IMG/VR virus record: IMGVR_UViG_3300042563_002146 | Location: 1 to 64,000 of that record | Direction: 5' to 3' (one strand) | From: a virus | DNA: 64,000 bases | Part shown: one piece after another, positions 45,801-56,800 of the stretch | Layout of the letters: every line of letters starts with the position of its first letter | How positions within the stretch are numbered: position 1 is the first letter of the stretch | The notes under the pieces: generated by a model | The model's database searches: none | Told to the model about the DNA's origin: nothing | What the model saw: only the letters and a program-made list of their open reading frames with translations | Position numbers and translations under genes: made by a program

Positions 45801-46376
45801 AATGCTCAGATAATTAATCAAGCAAACTTATTAAAAGGTCAAGCATTACAAAAATATATTGCAGAGTCTGCAACAGCTAATCAACAATACGATAATGCTA
45901 GACGCGCACTTAAAAATAGACAAGTTGGTTCATGGATGAATGCAACTACTAACTGGATGGCACATAAACAAATGGAAGATGTATTATATCCAAATGTAAT
46001 GATAGATTCTATTACAGGTGATGTAACACAAACTCGTGGCAATAGACAAATGTTTGATGAATATGGTAGACCAGTTTATGATCCTTATATTAATCCATCT
46101 GGAAAAAGTTCAAGATCTGGAACATCATATGAAGATAGAGTAAAATATTGGAAAAGTCAAGGACATACAACAGATCAAGCACATGCTGCAGCAAATGCAG
46201 AAATCAATGGTGCTGGTACTAGAACAGCGTCAACTGACGAAACTAAAAAAAATCAACCAATAATTGCACCTATGATTCAAAATTATAGACAAGTAAAATA
46301 TGGTGGTTATATTAAAAAATATGGTGGAGTAGTTAATGATTATGGAGCACTACCATTATACTTTTTTGAAGATTAA
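42891..46376 (+). CDS. Virion cargo protein of the crAss-like type
   Basis: 1161 residues. Residues about 45-110 read PREQANIEAEGGETVVGDIN, then KKHTQGGVPLDIAPGSFIFS and TKKLKIKD, a signature I recall for the first cargo protein of crAss-like virions. It is followed by acidic low-complexity sequence, a QQ/PQ-rich middle, GG motifs (RYGG 226, EYGG 613, KYGG 1136 and 1143) and helical parts around 880-1040. Probably an internal head protein delivered at infection. It starts behind a clear promoter match. Confidence 0.65.
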   Translation: MYNIRIKQLPKTGEQRNYSLVDRNDLYIKVNPLNSDTNVKNTISAVPREQANIEAEGGETVVGDINGDGFLEHNTIVGKKHTQGGVPLDIAPGSFIFSDTKKLKIKDPEVLKLFGVGPVKGGVTPATIAKKYQTNNYMNVLKSDDTDEISKRTASKMLENNLEKLGMLALVQESMKGFPDGIPAIAESVMAGLQGQMQPGQEQGEGVADEVMEDQEEPGEQEDEMRYGGGLYKAQSGGNQTEYVGTDFQGRRQTRADVDRMMALQRQQNANSNASSNSMQSVTPRQVENNVEQDTINTEPIELENVFVPNNNRKYSNKVTENGNPIPGFKFWNGITPVTVTQVHSEYGQNNPESPYIELSNGEKLSKKAFQQLLTKGSYNDIHGGVGDAYTINQNIEKRRIKDSSGTEINGFDIYSGDKLNFKGNDYTVVNPNADMSRGYYNTWKPLRDTFDNTQGIVQVYNNKTKKYEFLEAEDLGDAYRFDKSQIPVSPNDQFRNIYNTNLNKTRRITNPGYSTVQSAYAPAPTNSVYTPQGRTVPQGRVVDTTTTPQDRLPQEDNAGLPEIPQTTVTPQARQQPPQQVTTPRANTPRRNVQQPVQQQDNIQTTYSNESFEYGGDLQYAQVGAQVKKKVVKKETSSVTGNTRVTYSDGTTEIIPADVSYDTADEELRKQVGEKYNITDLQEQYRFKNKTVGPQTQKSGYKVDPESGFLYNEAAGAPRPGAGGLQNYMEIHKEAVESYPGGAEKWKQDMINAKGKENPAMTHLLNYENTAVGTRADGKQYVDLTKRGALVPGVENFNLPGISKKPILPPPPGKKQAFTCVDGVVSTVEYGESETMPSGAYASRAEAEAACIPNKKITIPPPVQKRRPWWIQDSVAFAADMTDSVTKYDPALQRVEAEIPDYVLKDPAARLAALKEQESRRQEGLFSSTAGNVAGASMVGPGDRELAASRDIIGDIENQNVDIVNQALPRNAQIINQANLLKGQALQKYIAESATANQQYDNARRALKNRQVGSWMNATTNWMAHKQMEDVLYPNVMIDSITGDVTQTRGNRQMFDEYGRPVYDPYINPSGKSSRSGTSYEDRVKYWKSQGHTTDQAHAAANAEINGAGTRTASTDETKKNQPIIAPMIQNYRQVKYGGYIKKYGGVVNDYGALPLYFFED

Positions 46377-46399
46377 TATATTATAAAAACAACAATAAC

Positions 46400-49030
46400 A
46401 TGGCAACATTTATAAAAGGAGTTACTGACGAATTTCCACAACAAAATTTATATAAACCTGATTATGCATTTCTTACTCAGGTATATGGAACTCGTCAAGC
46501 GGAATATGATCGTGGATTTGATTATGTAAAAAACATAATTAATTCTGCGTTAAATGATCCTTTGACTTCAGCATCAAATGAAGAATATAGAAAAGAAGTT
46601 TTTAAAAAAATACAAGGTTCTTTAAAAGATATTACTAATTTAGATTTATCAAATCCTGCAAATATTAGTATTGCAAATTCACTTGTTGATCCTATTACAA
46701 GAGATAAAGAGTTGGCACGTGACATGGCACTTACTAAATTTTATGGTAGTGAAATTGGTAAGTATAATGAAATGAAAGCAAGTGATGATATAAAAATAAG
46801 AGCACAAGCAAGTGATTATAGTTTAGCATATATGAATCAAGGTATTGCAGAATTAAAAAATTCTAAAAGAGGTGATGGCAGCATCTTAAAAACTCAACCA
46901 AAAAACTTTGTCAAGTTTGGTGACATGAATGATTTTATTCAACAAAAAGTAAAAGATAATAAACTTGAAATAGTAGAAGATAAAGTTAGTGGTTTTTATA
47001 AAGTGAGACAAACTAATGGTGGTGGTAAAGCAATTGATTTTGCAAAATACTTTAAAGATCAAGTACAAGCGTTTGGTGGATTCAATGATCAACTAGCAGT
47101 TATAGGTGCAGTAGATAGTGAAAATGCTGTCCAAGAAGAAATGAATACAAACAAGGTTTCTAGAGAACAAGCTATACAAAGCATTGCATCAAAACTTGTT
47201 GTGCCAGTAAAAGATGAAGCAGTCTCAACACAAAAAGAATCTACATCACAACTAGATGACGTTGTACAAAAATTAGAATTATTTGATAGAGAACATCCTG
47301 ATGGAGTTCCTGTTGATAAAAAAGCATATCATGACGCATTAGTAAGTGCAAAAGTAGAATTTGAAAAAGATGCAGCTAATGCAATAAAAGATAATAAAGA
47401 TATAGATAAAGGTGGTTCACAATATGTTTCAGCAAATTTAAATAATTTATTTAAAAATAATGCTTTAAATAAAATGGCATTACAATGGGGAAAAGATTAT
47501 GCAACAGTAACATCAAAAACAGAAATTAGTAAAAATGATGTTGCATTAGATTTGTATAAAATAAAAACAGATACAGATTTAGCATATGCAAAAATGAACA
47601 ATGATAATTTAATGAAAAATAAAGAACTTGCTCAACAAAAAACTATTGAAGATAACAAACTAGAATTAGAATATGCAAAAGCTACTGGTAAAGGAGAATT
47701 ACCTTCTAGCAGTATTATAGGCACATCACAAACAATGTCTTCATTACCTGCTGTACAAGTTTTGTCAGAAGCATTAACATCTACACATAACGAAATATTT
47801 GCTGATGCATTTGATCCAAAAGAAGGCGCAATAAACATTGTTGTAGGAAGTCAGAATACTGGGAAATATTATTCAGTAATGGACAAAGTTAAAAAGATTG
47901 CTGATGGTAGTGGTCAAAAATTAACAGATGATGAATTAAAATTATTTGGTAAACTTGGTGGACTTAGTAAAGTTCAAGTTGTAGATCCTACAACACCAGA
48001 AATTGCACGTGCAATGATTAATTCACTTGCAGTTGGTATTCATGACCAAGCAAAAAAAATGATTCCTGTACTTGCAGCACAAGGAAGTATTGGTGATTAT
48101 AAACAACAAGTGTATGTTATGAATAATGCAATTGCAAAATTTGATCAGGCACTTTCACAAAAATCTGAAATTGATAAAAATTATAAAGCAATAGCACAAA
48201 CTATATTGAATGTTGATGGTACAATAAAAGATACATATGAAGGTAAGGTTTCTGTAATTGGAAAAACAGCAGATGGGTATCCTATATTTGATACATCTAA
48301 ATTAAGTCCTGAACAACAAAAAGGTTTAGAAATAAAACTTACAAAAGAATTTGTAAATAAAACAACTGGTACAACAATTACAAGATTAAATACTGGTGTT
48401 AGAGCAGATGAATGGGGTTTACTTCTTGGTTCAGTTGCTTCAGAAAATTCAAGTGATCCTGCATTGTTTACACAATTAGCATCTATGAATAATGAATCAA
48501 GAGCAAAACTATTAGGCAATCAATATGAAATTAGTAGTGATCCAGTTAATAAAACTGTATTAGTTACTATGCGTTCAAATAATGAAGATCCTAAAAAATC
48601 TAATGCTCCGTTGACTGTAAAAATTCCATTTGCAACTATTAATACAAATCCTGCTTTACGCACATTAAAAAGATATGTACAAGAGTCTACTATAAATGTA
48701 AATTCACTTGGAGATTTTAGTCCATTGCAATCAAATCCAACAGCAACAATAACAGCAAATTCAATTACAAAAGGAACAGGATTTGATTATACTGCTACTG
48801 GTACTTATGACAGATATGGTTCATATTCTATTTCTTACAATACAAAATATTACGATCCTTCAAAAAACAAATGGATAACATCTAATGTTGATTTTATTCC
48901 TGCAAAAGGACCTGATGATGTTGATGCAATACTTGCACTTGATTTAAAAATTAAACAAGAACATGAACTTTATTTAACTGCATTAAAAGATATTAATAAT
49001 GCAAATAAAAAAAATGTTGTAAAAAAATAA
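46400..49030 (+). CDS. Internal virion protein, helical
   Basis: 876 residues. Opens MATFIKGVTDEFPQQNLYKP then DYAFLTQVYGTRQAEYDRGF, a start typical of a cargo-type protein in crAss-like phages. The body is largely helical and charged, with an IAKNGDxx-free middle, a coiled-coil like segment around 380-430 and a beta-rich C-terminal part (about 700-830). No enzyme motif was seen. It lies between two other giant cargo genes with 23- and 18-base gaps, so co-translation is likely. Confidence 0.6.
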   Translation: MATFIKGVTDEFPQQNLYKPDYAFLTQVYGTRQAEYDRGFDYVKNIINSALNDPLTSASNEEYRKEVFKKIQGSLKDITNLDLSNPANISIANSLVDPITRDKELARDMALTKFYGSEIGKYNEMKASDDIKIRAQASDYSLAYMNQGIAELKNSKRGDGSILKTQPKNFVKFGDMNDFIQQKVKDNKLEIVEDKVSGFYKVRQTNGGGKAIDFAKYFKDQVQAFGGFNDQLAVIGAVDSENAVQEEMNTNKVSREQAIQSIASKLVVPVKDEAVSTQKESTSQLDDVVQKLELFDREHPDGVPVDKKAYHDALVSAKVEFEKDAANAIKDNKDIDKGGSQYVSANLNNLFKNNALNKMALQWGKDYATVTSKTEISKNDVALDLYKIKTDTDLAYAKMNNDNLMKNKELAQQKTIEDNKLELEYAKATGKGELPSSSIIGTSQTMSSLPAVQVLSEALTSTHNEIFADAFDPKEGAINIVVGSQNTGKYYSVMDKVKKIADGSGQKLTDDELKLFGKLGGLSKVQVVDPTTPEIARAMINSLAVGIHDQAKKMIPVLAAQGSIGDYKQQVYVMNNAIAKFDQALSQKSEIDKNYKAIAQTILNVDGTIKDTYEGKVSVIGKTADGYPIFDTSKLSPEQQKGLEIKLTKEFVNKTTGTTITRLNTGVRADEWGLLLGSVASENSSDPALFTQLASMNNESRAKLLGNQYEISSDPVNKTVLVTMRSNNEDPKKSNAPLTVKIPFATINTNPALRTLKRYVQESTINVNSLGDFSPLQSNPTATITANSITKGTGFDYTATGTYDRYGSYSISYNTKYYDPSKNKWITSNVDFIPAKGPDDVDAILALDLKIKQEHELYLTALKDINNANKKNVVKK

Positions 49031-49048
49031 TATAAAACCAAAAACATA

Positions 49049-52000
49049 ATGGCTGAAAATACAGAATTAGATGCAACTGCTTTAGAGTCTACAGATTCAA
49101 ATCAATCTCTTGATTTACAATCATTAATGGCATCTGGTACACAACAAGCAACACCAACATTAACAAATAATATTACAACAACACCAATACCAACACCACC
49201 TGTATCTAAAGATCCACTAGGTGATGCAATGAGATATGCTAGGTATACTACTAGAGAAGATTTAAATAATAAATTATCACCACCTAGATCTATTAGTGAT
49301 AAGTATACTTACGAACAAGGTCCAGGTATAAGAACATTAGATGCTGATAGTATTGCTAATTTTACTCAACAAGAAAATTATAATCCAGAAGGATTTAATC
49401 CATCTGATCCAACTAATTACGCAAGATTTGCAGAAAATGAAACATGGGGTACAGCACTTGCAAAAGGGTTTGACTCAATGGGTAGTAAATTTGGTTCTGC
49501 ATTTCAAGAAAACTTTGTAGGATATGGTAGAATAGGTTCTGCCATTATGAATATGGATTTTTCACAAATCATGCCATCAGAAGATGAAATGATGGTGCAG
49601 TACTATAAAGATCAAAAAGACGCACAAAGAAACTTTGTATTTGAAAAACCTGAAAATGAAGAAAGTTTATTTTCAAAAAGAACTATGTCTGAATTTATAG
49701 GTAGTAGTGGTTTTATGCTTGGTACATTTGCTGCTATGGGATTAGAAATTGCAGCAGATATTTTAATTACTGGTTTAACAACACCTACTGGTGGTGAAGG
49801 AGCAGCAACATTTATTCCTACATTTGCAAAAATTGGTGCAGGATTTTCTAGAATGATGGGTAAAGAAGCAGTTGAAATTGGTGCAAAAGAAGCAGCAATA
49901 AATATTGCAAAAAATAAAAATTTTGTAACAGAAGCTGCTCAAGGTTTTACTTTAGGAAACAAATCAGTTGAAGAAATTAGATTATTAAATAAAATTGGTG
50001 AGGCATCCTCAATTGCAAATGCATCTAATTCTGTTGCACGTCAAGCATTAAACGAAACTTTTACTGTATTTAGTGGAAATATTTCAGGTATATTGAAATC
50101 AAAATCAATTGCTGAAATGACTGGTAATATTGCAAGAGGATTACCATTAATTGGTACTGGTGTTAGATATGGTGAAAAAGTTTTAGCAGGTGCTGAAGCT
50201 GGTTTATCTGCTGGTAAATTATTTGGTATGGGTGCACAAGGTCTTAGACGTGTTACACAAGAATTAAATATGTCTGCTACAGAAGCATCTTTTGAAGCTG
50301 TATCGTCATATGGCGATACTTTAAATAAACTTATTCAGGAACACAGAAATAATAACAATGGTGAAAATCCTGATGAAGTACAATTTGAAAATATGAAAAG
50401 CACTGCGATGCTTTCTAGTTCTTCAAATTACAAAACCAATATGGCAATTTTATTAGCAACAAACAAATTACAATTTGGTAATATGTTTACTAAATTTATG
50501 CCTGCTAATAGAACCATGCGTGAACTTATTGAGGCAACAAAAGATAACTTGTTACTTGTTGAATCAAAAGGATTAAAAAAGTTTTATAAAAAAGGATTTG
50601 CTGGAGCATATGGAACTGTTGGACAAGTTGCTAAAGATTTTGGTAAAAAAGAAGCAACAAAACAAGTAGGTAAAGCATTCTTTAAAGACATGACTCGTTT
50701 TGAATTAGTAGAAGGATTGCAAGAAAACATGCAAGACATATCTTCTAATGGTTGGAAAGATTATTATATTGGACAATACCAAAAATCTCATTCAACTTTA
50801 TCAGATTCATTTGGTAAATCTTTTGAAGATGAATTTAGCAAACAAGGTTTAAAAACATTTTTAATGGGTGCACTTACTGGTACACTTGTTAGATTACCAG
50901 TTCATACAACAACAAAAGCACTTGAATATTTTTCTGACAAATTTACTGCTAGACAATATTCAAAAACGCCAGGAGATAATCCTGTTGAAAATGTAAAAAA
51001 ACAATTTGATAAAGATGTTGAAACTTTAAATACTTTCTTTAAACAGTCAGAAGAAAAAGGTTTTAAACATAAAATTATAAACTTTACTAATCAGGTTCAA
51101 GAAGGACAAAATCAAACTGAAGCTGCAGCAAAAGGTTTAGTATATGAATTTGAAAATAGTAGAGATAATGCATTGGTATCTGCAATATCAGCTGCTAAAA
51201 GAACAGGTTCTATTGACGTATTGCAAAGAGCAGTAAAAGAAATGGGAACTGATATGACAAATGAAGATTTTGAAAAATCATTTGGAGTAAAACTTGAAGA
51301 TACTAAATATGCTACTGCTCAAGATTTTTCAAATAAGTTATCAAAAGATATTAAAAGATATTCAGATGTATCAGATGGTTTAAGAAACAAAGTAAAAAGT
51401 TTTTCTGAACCAAGTTTATATACTCCAGGTACAAAAGAATATTATACAGCAATGATTGCACGATCAGCTGAAGAAGATGCTATACATACAATTGCAATGA
51501 ATGCAATTAAAGGTGACATGACTGCTGAACGTGCTTACAAAGTATCACAAGAACTATTAAGTAATAAACAAATTGCTAGTAGTTCTGATTATGTTATACG
51601 CGTATTAACAGATCCAAAAATTCTTAATGACGAATTAGGAAACATAATGGCAGATTTAAGAATTGCTGAAACTAATATAAAAAATAATACTGATCCTGCA
51701 CTTGCTAAAAAATTAAAAAAACAAGTAAAAGAAAAACAATTAGAATATGATGCATTAGTTAAGTGGCAAACTTACTTTAGTAATAGAGATGACATGTCAA
51801 TTGCATTAAATGAAAAGGGTGAAATTGAAACTAAATCAAATATAGTACTAGATACTTTTGTTGGTGAACGATTAGATAAAAATCAAATTGTAACTGATGA
51901 AGATGGTAATGAATTAGAAGAAGTAAATACTACATTTGATACACATTCAAAAGATGTTATTGAAGCTTTTAGAACTTTATTAAATATAAAAAATAAACAA

Positions 52001-53812
52001 TCTGGAATTGATATGGAAATATCACAAGTTGAGATGAGAGATGTTCATCAGAAACTTGTTGATTACATGAAACTTGATAAAGACACTAAAGATTATATGG
52101 GTGCTGTTGATGCACTTATGAATCCAGATAATTTTAAATATGCTATCAGTAAAATGTCTGATGGTAAAATGAAATATCAAGTAATTGCCTGGTTATCTAT
52201 TTTTGAAGATAAAATAACAGATTCAGTATTTGGTGAAGAAGGATTAATTAACGCCTTGAAATCTACAAACATAGAATTAAATACACTTGATATATTATTA
52301 TTGCATGAAGAAATGCAAAAAGCAGTATATGAAAATGAAAATTATAAAAATTTAATAACAGTTTCTTTAGATCCAAATCTTGGAATTGATAATGCAGAGT
52401 ATACACAAAAGTTAATTGACAATTTGCAAAAAGATATTACTGCAAAGTTTACTGAATTAACAAAAAGATATGCTCCTTCAGAGTATCAAAACGATATTAC
52501 TAATGAAGAGTATGATACAATAATTGCTACTGGTAAAATAGAAACTATAAGAGAACAATTACTTATAGATAAAATTGCTAGAGGTGATATTGAACTAGGA
52601 CCAAATGAATTAAAAGTAATAAATTCAGAACAGTTTAAAGAACAAATAGAAACTAAAGTTGCAATAGCAAAAGAAAATTTACCTAAAACTGATGTTATTA
52701 ATACGCAAACATACAGTGATGAAAATGGTAAATTTGGTGTAGTATCTCCTGAAGGAGAAGTCATTAATGAAGGATATGATACTGAAGAAGAAGCAGTTGC
52801 AGCAGCACAAATTGAAACTAATACTTCTGTTGAACCTGTTCATGTAGTACCTGAAACAACTCCAGGTCAAGATTTAGCAGGATTATCTGATAGAGAATTA
52901 CAACACAGACTTGAAGCAAACATTGAGGATTATGCTCTTGCTTCAGAAACCGATGGTACTCAAGAAGATTTAGATGAATTACTTTCTGAAAGAAGTTTAA
53001 TACTTGCTGCAATAAATAAAACTGCAATTGCAACACCTGCATCTAATGCACCAGAAATAGCACCAATTGTTTCAACACCAGAAGTTGTTACTGCAGTTGA
53101 ACCAGTTACGCCAACAGTTACAATTATAACTGGTGATGCAGAAGACATGGGTGGTCCTGATGATTCAGATCAAATCACTGCATATTTAAATGGTATTGGT
53201 AAATTTGTTGTTGAGTCAAACACAACTGAAGGATTTGATGTAAAAGACAGTGCTGATAATATTGTTGAAACTGTATCTACTGAAGATGAAGCAATTAAAA
53301 TTGCCACTAGTGCAATGCTGACTAGAGAAAATATTGATTTTGTTTATGACTTCATGAAAGAAGGTGCTAAATTATTTAATATTTCTCAATCAACTTTGCA
53401 AAATCAAAACATGCAATCGCGTGGAGAACGCGCAATGAAATTGTATAATACTAAAAAAGGAACTGAATTTAAAACTTTAAAAGAATTTTACAATACTATT
53501 GATGGTAAAAATAGTTTAGATGGAATACGTGAGTCAGTTATTACAGGTAAAGCAATAAAATATAAAAATAAAAAAATTACAATTGAAAAACCTGTTGAAG
53601 AAGTTCAAACAAATTTATTTGATGTAGTTAAAATACCTAATGTTTTATCTATTAATCTTGCATCTTTAGAATTATTAAATTCAGAACTTGATGATTTTAA
53701 AACAAAAACAGAAGAAAGTTCAAAAGAAATTAGTAAATTTGTAAAGGAAGGTGCTGTTACAGAGTCTTCTATTATCGAACAATTAAAAGATGCAGTTGCT
53801 TGTTTCAAGTAA
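49049..53812 (+). CDS. Giant internal virion protein with membrane-like segments
   Basis: 1587 residues. After a disordered Thr/Pro-rich start come amphipathic and hydrophobic parts, the clearest at about 218-245 (SSGFMLGTFAAMGLEIAAD, then ILITGL). The segment ELVEGLQENMQDISSNGWKD is the kind seen in large ejected phage proteins. The C-terminal third has two similar motifs at about 1225 and 1383 (GKFGVVSPEGEV and GKFVVESNTTEG, each followed by a T-E-x-E-A helix). It precedes the RNA polymerase frame by 17 bases. Possibly forms part of the channel that passes cargo across the envelope (inference). Confidence 0.6.
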   Translation: MAENTELDATALESTDSNQSLDLQSLMASGTQQATPTLTNNITTTPIPTPPVSKDPLGDAMRYARYTTREDLNNKLSPPRSISDKYTYEQGPGIRTLDADSIANFTQQENYNPEGFNPSDPTNYARFAENETWGTALAKGFDSMGSKFGSAFQENFVGYGRIGSAIMNMDFSQIMPSEDEMMVQYYKDQKDAQRNFVFEKPENEESLFSKRTMSEFIGSSGFMLGTFAAMGLEIAADILITGLTTPTGGEGAATFIPTFAKIGAGFSRMMGKEAVEIGAKEAAINIAKNKNFVTEAAQGFTLGNKSVEEIRLLNKIGEASSIANASNSVARQALNETFTVFSGNISGILKSKSIAEMTGNIARGLPLIGTGVRYGEKVLAGAEAGLSAGKLFGMGAQGLRRVTQELNMSATEASFEAVSSYGDTLNKLIQEHRNNNNGENPDEVQFENMKSTAMLSSSSNYKTNMAILLATNKLQFGNMFTKFMPANRTMRELIEATKDNLLLVESKGLKKFYKKGFAGAYGTVGQVAKDFGKKEATKQVGKAFFKDMTRFELVEGLQENMQDISSNGWKDYYIGQYQKSHSTLSDSFGKSFEDEFSKQGLKTFLMGALTGTLVRLPVHTTTKALEYFSDKFTARQYSKTPGDNPVENVKKQFDKDVETLNTFFKQSEEKGFKHKIINFTNQVQEGQNQTEAAAKGLVYEFENSRDNALVSAISAAKRTGSIDVLQRAVKEMGTDMTNEDFEKSFGVKLEDTKYATAQDFSNKLSKDIKRYSDVSDGLRNKVKSFSEPSLYTPGTKEYYTAMIARSAEEDAIHTIAMNAIKGDMTAERAYKVSQELLSNKQIASSSDYVIRVLTDPKILNDELGNIMADLRIAETNIKNNTDPALAKKLKKQVKEKQLEYDALVKWQTYFSNRDDMSIALNEKGEIETKSNIVLDTFVGERLDKNQIVTDEDGNELEEVNTTFDTHSKDVIEAFRTLLNIKNKQSGIDMEISQVEMRDVHQKLVDYMKLDKDTKDYMGAVDALMNPDNFKYAISKMSDGKMKYQVIAWLSIFEDKITDSVFGEEGLINALKSTNIELNTLDILLLHEEMQKAVYENENYKNLITVSLDPNLGIDNAEYTQKLIDNLQKDITAKFTELTKRYAPSEYQNDITNEEYDTIIATGKIETIREQLLIDKIARGDIELGPNELKVINSEQFKEQIETKVAIAKENLPKTDVINTQTYSDENGKFGVVSPEGEVINEGYDTEEEAVAAAQIETNTSVEPVHVVPETTPGQDLAGLSDRELQHRLEANIEDYALASETDGTQEDLDELLSERSLILAAINKTAIATPASNAPEIAPIVSTPEVVTAVEPVTPTVTIITGDAEDMGGPDDSDQITAYLNGIGKFVVESNTTEGFDVKDSADNIVETVSTEDEAIKIATSAMLTRENIDFVYDFMKEGAKLFNISQSTLQNQNMQSRGERAMKLYNTKKGTEFKTLKEFYNTIDGKNSLDGIRESVITGKAIKYKNKKITIEKPVEEVQTNLFDVVKIPNVLSINLASLELLNSELDDFKTKTEESSKEISKFVKEGAVTESSIIEQLKDAVACFK

Positions 53813-53829
53813 TTTAAAAAATCATTCTT

Positions 53830-56800
53830 ATGGCAAAATGTGAATTATCAACTGATAAATATATTTCAGTTGTAAAAAATTTAATTAAACTTAACCCTAG
53901 TGAATATAGAAACTTTGATAAAACTGCAGAGTTTATTTTAAAAAGTGGTCTTTCTAATTATGAAAAATCACTTTCTTTATATTCTATTGCTGAGATATAT
54001 ATTGGTTTACATGGTTTAGATAAACGTTTTTATGAGTTAGGTAAAGCAGATAGGATTGCTGATGCAAGAGTTTTATTAGATGACACTGATCAGTTTATAT
54101 CTTCAGTATCTGAATTGTATTCTGTTAAAAAAGCTCCAACTGCAAAAATTGAAACTATTGAAAGAATGATTAATGATTTGTCAAAAAAGACAGTTGTTAC
54201 TCGTAAAGATTTAACAAGTTCAAACGGTATATTAAATGCTATTAAAAATTATTTTAATACAATTGAATTTGAAGATGAAACAATAAGAGAAGGATACATT
54301 GATAATGTTAATCATCAATTAAAATCTATGTTACGTGAGTTAAACACATCTGACTCACATAAAGATTTGTTATTAAAAGCTGTTGATACAACTATAAGTG
54401 CTTTAAAAAAGACTTCACAATTTATTTCATTACGTGACATTGCATCACTTGCAGAATTAAATAATGAACTGGTTACTCTTGTCAATGGTCAAATGATTGA
54501 AGCAATACCTAGACCTGATGGATTATACGTATATGATCAAATGGGTAATGAACAAAAAATTAATGAAAAAGACATTGTTGCAAGAAAAGATGCACGTAAT
54601 GATGATTATTCTAATAGCAATACTGGTAAGCAAGAATTTTTTGAAGATACAATATTATCTAATTTTAAAATCAAACCTCTTGAAAATGAGGTATTTAAAA
54701 AAGAACAGATAATAACAAAACTTAAAAAAATGGGTGATGCTGTTACTGCTGGTATAAAGATTCATGCAGTTAAGATTAGTACAGTAGGTGATGATAGATT
54801 AAAAAGAATACATGATGTAGCAGTTGATCCAAAATATAAAGGATTAGCAAATAGAACTTATGAAACATTTGAAAATGATACACAAGTTGAATATTTAAAA
54901 TCTACATCTAAAGGTACAGTTATTACCGTAGCAAGACCAAAACAATCTGAAAATCAATATGTACTTGTAGGTGAGATAATTGGTTCTGGTGAAAAGTTTT
55001 ACTTGTATCCATTAGACAATTATGTATTTTTAAATAGTGATAACACAACACAAAAAATAGATTTTTCAAATCCAGTTCATCTTGAAATGGTTAAGGAACA
55101 TTCTATTAAAAGAACAGCTGAAGGAGTTACTGATTTGACTCAAAATGATTTAGAAACATTAAAAAATACATACAGTTTGCATAACATGTTTAAAGCAAAC
55201 ATGACTGATTTTTTATCAACTAAATTTAATGATGCAATATCTTCTGTTGATGTATCAGAACAATTCTTTTTTCAATACAGTATCAATTCTCAAAAAGTTG
55301 GAAAAACAACTATACAAAATTTAGCAGATTTAATTGATACAGATAAATCATTATCAAGAAAATTAACTATAGTAACATTAGATACTTTTGGTAAAACTAT
55401 AAAAGAAGAAGAAAGAAATCTTATTTTTATGTTTACTAAGTTTAATGATTATAAAGATGCTTCTGGAAATTATAAACCAAAAGATCAACAAAATAAATTT
55501 CAATTAGTAAATTTATTAAACGGTAATGAAAGAATAAAAATAACAAATGCTGAAGGTGAAGAAGTAGATACTGTAACTCAACAAGCATATTTAGATAATC
55601 ATTTTGATTCATCTATAAAAATGAATGATACTTACATTAAAGAAAAAATATTTAATGGCAAGTATTATGAAAATCAAAATCATATTATTATTAGATTTAA
55701 TAATAATAAAACATATGGTTACAAAATTGTTAAACCAATTTATGCATTAGAACAAACACAAGGTTTTGCTACATTTTTAAATACATTGTCTGATGTTTTA
55801 CAAGCACCAGATAAATCTAGTCAATTAAGAAGTTTCAATTCAAGAGTATATAAATTTGCAGGTTTTACAGCTTCCAGTGGAAAAGTAGAACTATATGCAA
55901 ACTTTGCAAATGATGCTAAAGGTAATTTACAAGTAGAAATTAGACCACCTTCAAACGCAAAAGCAGATAGTAAGTATGGATTTATTTTACAATCACAACC
56001 AAATAAAGGTGCATTTAATTTTTCACTTGCTGAAAATGAAAAAGATTTAATCAAAGACAATGCAAGAACTAAAGATTTAATATCTAAAGTTGTTGGTGAA
56101 AATATTATATTTTCTAATTTAGATTTAAATAAATTAAAAGATGTAACTAGATTTTACTCTTTACTTAATAAACTTTCAAAAGATAGTAATCCTTCTGAGA
56201 ATGTACTTAACTTAATTGAAGCAATAGAAACTCAACAAAATAATTTTTCTAAAATACTAAATGAAAAAGTAATTGAAAAGTTATTAAAAGTTGGTGAATT
56301 CTTTCCTGGATTTTTAGATAACTTTAATAAAGATTATCCAAATCCAAAACACTTAATACTTGATATAAAAGCAAATGGCAAAGAAGTACCACGTGTTATT
56401 TTTGCAGACAAAAATGAATCTCAAGCAAAAAAAGATTTTATTGCAAGTGCAAGTAGTTTAGAATTACATGACATACCACAAAAGAAATTGGTTATTACTT
56501 CTAAATCTCCTGTTAGTACAGTTACAAAAATTGCTAATGTTCCATTAACTGAAGTTACAGAGCACCCTATAGAAAATATACCAGTATCTAAACCTACTTT
56601 GTTTGAACAAATGTTTGGTAATGAAGTTACTGAAGAAACTACTACTAAAGAAGAAATAGATTTGTCAGATGATATTCCTGAAATAGATTTATTTTCAATA
56701 TCTAATAGTGAAGTTCAAACAGAAACAGACGCGCAAAGAGAAAATTCAATTCAATGGTTACAAAATAGTTTACCACAATTTGACATTAGTCAAGAAGAAT

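Noticed and set aside
48181-48519. 112-residue leftward frame
   Set aside because: Shadow of the 46400-49030 gene on the opposite strand; no independent signals.
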